A stretch of DNA of 9,844 bases from Chitinispirillales bacterium (GTDB lineage: Bacteria > Fibrobacterota > Chitinivibrionia > Chitinivibrionales > Chitinispirillaceae). Numbering within the stretch: position 1 is the first letter of the stretch; every line of letters begins with the position of its first letter. Location of the stretch: positions 1 to 9,844 of the forward strand of contig JAIRUL010000011.1 in the NCBI GenBank assembly GCA_031254445.1. The letters run 5' to 3'. Below the pieces are notes generated by a model, which ran no database searches, had not been told where the DNA came from, and saw only the letters and a program-made list of their open reading frames with translations. Shown one piece after another: positions 1 through 5,500 of this stretch. The position numbers were made by a program, and so were the translations under genes.

Positions 1-51
1 GTCAAAGGCGGCGGTGTGGATGGTTTTGATGTTGATGTTGACTTTGACTTT

Positions 52-73
52 GTGTGGCGGCTCTGCGCCACAC
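52..73. repeat. REP-like palindrome, 8-bp perfect stem
   Basis: GTGTGGCG (52-59) and CGCCACAC (66-73) pair perfectly around the loop GCTCTG. The core GGCTCTGC recurs in the palindrome at 2489-2505 when that is read on the minus strand, so this may belong to a small family of dispersed palindromes. No T-run follows on the plus strand, so it is not a convincing intrinsic terminator. It could mark the 3' side of a gene lying left of the window. Confidence 0.5.
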
Positions 74-78
74 GTTAT

Positions 79-93
79 GAAGCCGTAGGCTTC
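79..93. repeat. Small hairpin GAAGCC-GTA-GGCTTC
   Basis: A perfect 6-bp stem with a 3-nt loop. Its right half overlaps the start of the 23-bp direct repeat at 86-108. Function is unknown. It is part of the repeat-rich leader before the ATPase gene. Confidence 0.45.
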
Positions 94-166
94 GTCTGAA
101 AAAGATTTAAAAAATTTAAAGATTTAAAAGAATTTGACTTTTATAGGCTTCGTCTGAAAAAGATTT
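86..166. repeat. 23-bp perfect direct repeat, two copies 58 bp apart
   Basis: The 23 bases at 86-108 (beginning TAGGCTTCGTCTG, ending AAGATTT) recur without mismatch at 144-166. The bases between are almost purely A/T with AAGATTTAAA and TTTGACTTT words. The arrangement looks like a tandem expansion in a non-coding leader. No ORF crosses it convincingly. Confidence 0.7.
119..144. repeat. AT-rich dispersed element, copy 1
   Basis: This 26-bp stretch starts AAGATTTAAAAGAATTT and ends CTTTTAT. It matches 2512-2537 at 23 of 26 positions. Both copies lie in the leader of a long plus-strand gene and both follow a GGCTCTGC-core palindrome, so they may be parts of one dispersed intergenic element. 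Function is unknown. Confidence 0.5.
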
Positions 167-277
167 TAAAAAGACTTTGACTTTATTGCATCCGCCGCAT
201 CCCATAAATTATATATATGCCATACGGTATTATCCAAACACCGCAAGCATCATTTCAACAAGGGAGAACACAATATT

Positions 278-1762
278 ATGATTATGCCCATCGACCCAAT
301 GCTCATCGGTAAGCGCGGCGACAAGGAAACCTTTCTGCTGCCGGGGCTGGCCAACCGCCACGGCTTGATTACCGGCGCGACGGGCACCGGTAAGACGGTG
401 ACGCTTCAGGTTATGGCGGAGCGCTTCAGCAGCATCGGCGTTCCGGTATTTATGGCGGATGTCAAGGGGGATTTGGCAGGGTTGTCGCAGGCTGGCGGCG
501 CGTCTGAGAAGTTCAAGGCGCGGTTGCAGGAATTGGGGTTGCCGGAGCCGGAGCGCAGCGCGTTTCCGGCAATATTTTGGGACGCGTTCGGCAAGCAGGG
601 GCACCCGCTGCGGGCGACGGTCTCGAACCTTGGGCCGTTGCTGCTGTCGCGCGTCCTCATGCTGAACGAAACGCAGGCGGGCGTGCTGACGATGGTGTTC
701 AAGATTGCCGACGACAAGGGCCTTTTGCTCTTAGACCTCAAAGATTTGCGCGCCATGCTGCAATTCGTCGGGGAGAACGCGAGCGCGTTCACGACCAGCT
801 ACGGCAGCGTGTCGGCGGCAAGCGTCGGCGCGATACAGCGCGGGCTGCTGTCGCTTGAAGAACAGGGCGGGGGGCTCTTCCTCGGCGAACCGATGCTCAA
901 TGTCGACGACCTCTTGCAGACCGAACAGGGCCGGGGCATCGTCCATATCCTCGCGGCGGATCAGCTGCTCAATTCGCCGCTGCTATATTCTACAATGCTG
1001 CTTTGGCTGCTCTCCGAACTATTTGAGCGCCTGCCCGAAGTCGGCGACCCCGAAAAACCCAAACTGGTATTTTTCTTCGACGAGGCGCACTTGCTATTTA
1101 AAGATAGCTCGCGGGCGCTGATTGACAAAATCGAGCTGATCGTGCGGCTGATACGCTCGAAAGGCGTCGGCGTCTATTTCGTTACCCAGAACCCCACCGA
1201 CGTCCCCGACAACGTCCTCGGCCAGCTTGGCAACCGCGTCAACCACGCGCTGCGGGCGTTTACGCCGCGCGACCAAAAAGCGGTCAAAGCGTCGGCGCAA
1301 ACGCTCCGCGCCAACCCGGAGATAAACACCGAAACGGCAATCACAGAGCTCGGCGTCGGCGAGGCGCTGGTATCGTTCCTTGACGAAAAGGGGCGCCCGA
1401 ATATGGTCGAGCGCGTCTACATCATGCCCCCCGCCAGCCGCATCGGCCCAATCAGCGCCGCCGAGCGCGACGCCGCGCGGAGCGCCTCGGTGCTAAACGG
1501 CGCCTACGACCAAGCGGTCGACCGCGAATCGGCCTACGAAAAGCTATCGGCGGCGCCGAAAGCAAAACCCGCTACGGCCGCAAAAACAAGCGGCAAGACG
1601 ACAATTGCGGCGAAAAAATCCAGCGGCACGATCTCCGACGTCCTATTGGGCAGCGGCCGCCGCGACGGCGTCTTGACGGCGGCGGCAAAAAGCGTCGTGC
1701 GCAGCACGGGAAATCAAATTGCGCGGGGGATACTTGGGTCGATACTGGGGAAAAAGAGGTAG
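278..1762 (+). CDS. YjgR/DUF853-type HerA-like P-loop ATPase
   Basis: A 494-residue cytoplasmic protein of the DUF853 family (E. coli YjgR type), related to the HerA/FtsK DNA-pumping ATPases. The Walker A motif GATGTGKT is at residues 33-40, and the Walker B strand FFFDEAH has its acidic pair at D268-E269. A conserved sensor-like TQNP segment follows. Residues about 425-460 form an Ala/Lys/Ser-rich linker, ending in the short hydrophobic-basic tail [11 protein letters not shown] that is usual for the family. Length is normal. The start at 278 has AGGGAG at 261-266; the in-frame ATG at 284 is a possible alternative. The gene stands alone and converges on rimI. Biological role is poorly known: family members are annotated as putative helicases or ATPases, and a DNA-translocase activity is inferred from homology only. 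G excess over C in the first half turns to C excess in the second half. Confidence 0.9.
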   Translation: MIMPIDPMLIGKRGDKETFLLPGLANRHGLITGATGTGKTVTLQVMAERFSSIGVPVFMADVKGDLAGLSQAGGASEKFKARLQELGLPEPERSAFPAIFWDAFGKQGHPLRATVSNLGPLLLSRVLMLNETQAGVLTMVFKIADDKGLLLLDLKDLRAMLQFVGENASAFTTSYGSVSAASVGAIQRGLLSLEEQGGGLFLGEPMLNVDDLLQTEQGRGIVHILAADQLLNSPLLYSTMLLWLLSELFERLPEVGDPEKPKLVFFFDEAHLLFKDSSRALIDKIELIVRLIRSKGVGVYFVTQNPTDVPDNVLGQLGNRVNHALRAFTPRDQKAVKASAQTLRANPEINTETAITELGVGEALVSFLDEKGRPNMVERVYIMPPASRIGPISAAERDAARSASVLNGAYDQAVDRESAYEKLSAAPKAKPATAAKTSGKTTIAAKKSSGTISDVLLGSGRRDGVLTAAAKSVVRSTGNQIARGILGSILGKKR

Positions 1763-1771
1763 CGGTTGACG

Positions 1772-1800
1772 AAAGCCTGAGACCGCAGGTCGAAGGCTTT
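1772..1800 (+). terminator. Terminator-like hairpin after the ATPase gene
   Basis: The stem is AAAGCCT (1772-1778) with AGGCTTT (1794-1800), then a symmetric GA/GA internal loop, which could form sheared G-A pairs, then GACC (1781-1784) with GGTC (1788-1791) around a GCA loop. It begins 10 bases after the stop codon of the ATPase gene. The T-run is only the three T of the stem, followed by AAAG, so termination strength is uncertain. Confidence 0.55.
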
Positions 1801-1853
1801 AAAGTCAAAAGATTTTGATTTTAAAGACTTTGACTTAAATCTTTTGACTTTAA
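1799..1853. repeat. 17-bp perfect inverted repeat between convergent genes
   Basis: The left arm TTAAAGTCAAAAGATTT (1799-1815) is the exact reverse complement of the right arm at 1837-1853, with a 21-nt AT-rich spacer that contains a further GACTTTGACTT. It sits between the convergent ATPase and rimI genes. It could act as a bidirectional terminator, because both strands give a T-rich 3' arm. The TTTGACTTT word is shared with the leader at 41-52 and 131-184. Confidence 0.65.
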
Positions 1854-1866
1854 TGCTTTCGGCAGG

Positions 1867-2322
1867 CTAGAATAGGGGCGCTGCGCGCAGCGCCCTCCCC
1901 ATCAAAACCGCGTCTTCCCCGTCCTGATAGTACCCTTTCCGTACCCCGTCCCTCCCGAACCCGCACTTCTCGTAAACCCGTATAGCGGAACGGTTTGACC
2001 CCCTTACTTCGAGGTACGCGCGGCCGGCGTTTTTGCCCGCCGCGTCGGACAGGAGCCTGAGCATAAGCTTTGTCCCGACCCCATTGCCCCTAAAGCCGGG
2101 TTTTACGGCAGTTTCGAGGATGTGCAGTTCGTCCAAAACTATAACCGCGCAGGCGAACCCAACAATTTGATTTTCCGGCGTTTGCGCGAGCAAAAAAAGC
2201 GCGTTTGGGTTTGCGGTTTCGGCGGCTAGCCCGTCGCGCGTCCACGGGTTTAGGCTGCACGCTTGTTCTATTGCGTAGACATCGTCGATATCGGCGGGGC
2301 CTGCGGGCCGGAAGGTAGTCAT
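1867..2322 (-). CDS. rimI: Ribosomal-protein-alanine N-acetyltransferase
   Basis: A 151-residue GNAT-family acetyltransferase that matches RimI, which in E. coli acetylates the N-terminal alanine of ribosomal protein S18 using acetyl-CoA. The acetyl-CoA loop is RGNGVG at residues 78-83, preceded by LHILETAVKPGF. The likely catalytic pair is E105 (in LEVR) and Y117 (in VYEKCGF), which align by pattern with the glutamate and tyrosine of E. coli RimI. The family ending YYQDGEDAVLM is present. I chose the ATG at 2320-2322 because homology begins at MTTFRPA. The frame stays open upstream to 2568, but that stretch translates a spacer with hairpins and has no family similarity. The upstream bases are A-rich without a clear Shine-Dalgarno. 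The gene stands alone, divergent from the large secreted-protein gene and convergent with the ATPase gene. RimI is the best fit, but a related GNAT N-acetyltransferase cannot be excluded. Confidence 0.88.
   Translation of the reverse strand: MTTFRPAGPADIDDVYAIEQACSLNPWTRDGLAAETANPNALFLLAQTPENQIVGFACAVIVLDELHILETAVKPGFRGNGVGTKLMLRLLSDAAGKNAGRAYLEVRGSNRSAIRVYEKCGFGRDGVRKGYYQDGEDAVLMGRALRAAPLF
1876..1895. repeat. 20-bp perfect palindrome inside the rimI 3' end
   Basis: GGGCGCTGCGCGCAGCGCCC is a perfect 20-bp palindrome. It lies in the last codons of rimI (minus strand, encoding part of ALRAAP). A GC-rich stem so close to the stop codon could help end rimI transcription or protect the mRNA 3' end, but no T-run follows. 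Confidence 0.5.
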
Positions 2323-2339
2323 ATTTTTTTTCGGTGATT

Positions 2340-2400
2340 TCGTTTTTGGCGACAGGCCGTAATATATATTAATATATAATTTGGGTCGGGGTACAATGTT
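2340..2400. promoter_or_regulatory. Candidate divergent promoter region (AT-rich)
   Basis: The intergenic spacer between rimI and the large gene contains an AT-rich core. On the plus strand there is an exact TATAAT at 2375-2380 and a TACAAT at 2392-2397, neither with a good -35 box. On the minus strand TTGTAC, then 16 bases, then TATTAA could serve rimI. Transcription starts cannot be fixed from sequence. If the plus-strand boxes are used, the leader of the large gene would be close to 200 nt and would contain two hairpins. Confidence 0.3.
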
Positions 2401-2428
2401 TTGATTTTGACGTGCCGGTTTTAAAAAG

Positions 2429-2458
2429 TATCCCCCCGCATCTTTATGTGGGGGGATA
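2429..2458 (-). terminator. 13-bp hairpin with minus-strand T-run
   Basis: The arms 2429-2441 (TATCCCCCCGCAT) and 2446-2458 (ATGTGGGGGGATA) pair over 13 positions with a single G-T pair, around a 4-nt loop CTTT. Read on the minus strand the stem is followed by CTTTTT, like an intrinsic terminator or attenuator about 100 bases before rimI. On the plus strand only TT follows, so there it would be a leader hairpin of the large gene. Confidence 0.55.
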
Positions 2459-2488
2459 TTGACTGGGGGGCGAATGGATCGGGGCGTT

Positions 2489-2505
2489 ACGGGGCAGAGC
2501 CCCGT
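2489..2505. repeat. REP-like palindrome in the leader of the large gene
   Basis: ACGGGGC (2489-2495) pairs with GCCCCGT (2499-2505) around AGA, with further GGGG/CCCC flanks outside. On the minus strand the core reads GGCTCTGCC, like the palindrome at 52-73. No T-run follows, and it lies within the presumed 5' leader of the gene at 2583. Confidence 0.5.
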
Positions 2506-2511
2506 CCCCAA

Positions 2512-2537
2512 AAGATTTAAATGAATTTCGCTTTTAT
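2512..2537. repeat. AT-rich dispersed element, copy 2
   Basis: This is the second copy of the 26-bp element at 119-144 (23 of 26 identical), starting AAGATTTAAATGAATTT. It ends just before the start region of the large gene, and its last bases run into TATGTTTG (2535-2542), which could form part of a promoter. Confidence 0.5.
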
Positions 2538-2582
2538 GTTTGGAAATTACATAGAAATTACACCACAAAGAGAGAAAGCAAA

Positions 2583-5500
2583 ATGAAAAACAGCAACAGC
2601 CTCTCCGCGTTAAAAGCGCGTTGTTTGGCGCTGGCGGCTATATTGCTCGCAGCGCTGCCTGCGGATTTCTTGCTCTATGCGCAGGATCCGGTGTTCGCCA
2701 CCAAGGAGCCTCTCGCCTACGAACTCTCGGTTCGCAAGGAGCCTCTCGACTACGAACACTCGGTTCTGGTGTTCGCTTCCGAGGCTTCCGCCCGCGGTCG
2801 GCGGGAGTACGCTTTAACGGCTCGCGCGTGGGGGCGGTACGCCGTGGAGGTTAAGAGCGCGGAGGGCGTGTCGGTCGAGGTGGTGGACAAGCTGCGGGGC
2901 GCAATCGCGAGGAGCGGGCTGTCGGGCGAGAAAGATGGGCGGCTTGAGGTATTCCTTGAGGCGGGGGACTACAAGGTTTTCACCGAGGGCCCGCCGGACG
3001 CGGTTGGGACGCTGAGCTTGACGGTCTCGCGGTTTTCGGTGGTCGAAGACGGCAGCAAGGGCGGCTACGGGTATCTGCGCCCGTTTGAGCAGGCGTCGTC
3101 GAAGCTTGGCGCCTTAGAGGCGCGGGCTTGGTGGATTTTCGTCCCGCGCGACACGCTCGTTTACATAGAGGCGATGGGCCGCCGCCTCGGCGCGCTCGCG
3201 GTTTTCAGGAACGGCGACTGGCTCGCCGCGGAGTCCGGCGCGAAAGCGCAAGAGCTGGCGGACGGAGACGGGGACGAGGAGGGAAGGGAGCATCTCAACG
3301 ATGTCTATGATGACGAATACGGCAATAGGAGCCGCCGCAGCCGCCGGGGGGGGTATGGGGATGAGTATGGCGGCGACGACGAGGAGAGGGGCATTCACTC
3401 CGGGCAAGCGGCCGGGCAGCCGCCGGAGCCCGACTTTGTGAACCGGAGCGTCCCCGAAAAGGCGCTGAACGGGCTGCGCATCATCAGGCGGCTTGAGCGG
3501 GGGAAGCACCTGGTTGTGGCTTACGGCGGCGGCGCGGATCAGTACACCGTAAGCGACGCGGCATCACCGCTTTACGTTTCTTGGATGCTGAAGCCGCTCG
3601 ACCCGTCGCGGCAGCTTAGCGCAAAGGTAAACGCGGGCGGAGTCAACCGTTACGCGGTGCCGCCCAAGACGAAATACCTTATAGAGAGCGTGGACAAAAA
3701 GACGTTGCGCGTTGATTACAACATCATAAACAAGGATGGGGGTATGGGGCAGGCGTATGGGGACACGCTGCGCAGCCATCCGCTATTCCGCACGAATCCC
3801 ATTGGCGCGATAGAGTTTAGCGATAGGTCGTCGGGCCAGCAGGTGCTATCGGTGAGCGGCGCGCCGGGCGCGGGTTTCAAAATCACGCCGATCGGCTCTT
3901 TGCGGCTCGACTATACGCCGAAGGAGAGCGGAGAGCATCGGTTGTTTACGGTACACACCAATTATGCCGGCGACAACATCGGCGCGTCGGGCATCTTGGT
4001 CGATCTAAAGGACACGTCTATTTTGGCGCTTAGGGTGGACACGGTCTCCTCCGACCGTCCGGTACGCAGGAAATTCAACGCGTTCGGCGCGGAACAGACC
4101 TCTTATGTGTGGGTTGACGAAACAGGGGCGTACACATTTTCGCCGTCGGGCGGGGCGTCTAACTTCCATTGGCGCGTGAAGCGCTTTTATGTCTCCGAGC
4201 CGCGCAACTACAAGGCGCCGAGCTGGATGGCGGGGAGGTCGGACGTCTCCCTCAGCAAGGGCCTATACGTGATAGAGATCAACACGCAGGGGAACATCGG
4301 CGCCGCGTCGTTTGCGCTGTTCGGCAAAAGGCTCGGCTCGGAGTCGCTAATTAAACCGCTCGAGCCCAACCCGTCGATAGACATCAAGCCGCTTACCCTT
4401 GAAAAAGGGCGCGCGTACCGTTTTTACCTGAACGACCAAGGCGCGGAGTATGCGAGTATTGTAGTAGAGAGATACCCAGCGCCGCCGAGCGAGAACACAG
4501 CAGCTCTCTATTTGACGGGCGAAGCGGCCGAGAAAGCGGAGTTGGGCACGTCGCAGTCGGCGGAATTGAAAATCGGTACCCCGCAATATGTTAGCCTCGG
4601 CGTAAAGGGCATCAAGGCTTACGGCTTTACAATAGGTGAAGCCGGAATTTACAAGATAGAGACGCTGGGTCGTATGCACACAAAGCTAACCGCGCGCGAC
4701 CGCTTCGGCGGGTTGAGCTATTCGCGGTCGGGCAACGGCGTGGGGCGCAACGCGCTGATAGCCGAGTACTTTTTGCCGGGCAGCTATATGGTAGTGGCGG
4801 AGACGGTGGGCAAATCTGCGGGGCGGATGGGCGTTGTGTTGACAAAGGGCGAGATGGTTTACGGCGGCAGGCTTCAAAGCGGCGTTGACAGCCGCGCGGC
4901 GGTGAAGGAGAACGGCGCGGTCGCCTACGACTTCACGGCGGATAAAAAAGGGCGTTATTTAGTCGAATCGTTTGGGCCGTCGAGCGAGGAGCGGGGCGAT
5001 AGTAGGATGGGCAAGCGGCTCGAAGATTCAAACGGCTGGCCGCTTTTTAGGCACGGGCTTAAATCGCCTATGACGGTTGAGTTGGAGAAAGGGGCGTACA
5101 AGCTCTATTCCCTGCCCGCCGCCTACGAGAATTATCGGGTGACGCGCATAGAGGAGGCCGCGGAGAGGCGGACGAAAGTAAGCGGCGCGGGGCCGCACAA
5201 AATCAACATCAACGAGCCGGTGACCGCAGTTTGGGTAGAAGCGAGCGGTAAGCCCCAATTGCCGGCGCGTTTCCTCTTCGAGACGACAGCGTCGGCGGAG
5301 ATGAAGATATCGCTGTCGCCGGATTTTAACGGAGAGCTTGTTTCAATGGCGGGCAAGGACACCGCGCTAATAAAGTTCGACGGCGTGCACAGCGGGGTTT
5401 TGCGAAGAGGCAAATACGAAATACGGGTTACGCCCAAGAGCCCGCGAAACCATCAGCCGTACGAATTGTCCGTCGCCGCGACGGATTTGTTCGACGGGAT

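Noticed and set aside
177..208. TTGACT at 177-182 as a -35 box with CATAAA at 203-208 as -10
   Set aside because: Spacing is 20 bases and the -10 match is poor. TTGACT also belongs to the repeated TTTGACTTT word, so it is not evidence of a promoter by itself.
1..277. Possible CRISPR array because of repeated words in the leader
   Set aside because: There are only two copies of one 23-bp repeat, with an AT-rich, self-similar spacer and no cas genes nearby. It does not have the regular repeat-spacer structure.
2323..2568. In-frame upstream extension of the rimI reading frame (82 extra codons)
   Set aside because: The extension translates an intergenic spacer with two hairpins and a repeat element, and RimI similarity begins only at the ATG at 2322.
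3114..3509. Open minus-strand frame of 131 codons inside the large gene
   Set aside because: It is opposite GC-rich coding sequence, where stops are rare on the other strand. It shows no family pattern or ribosome binding site and is an antisense shadow.
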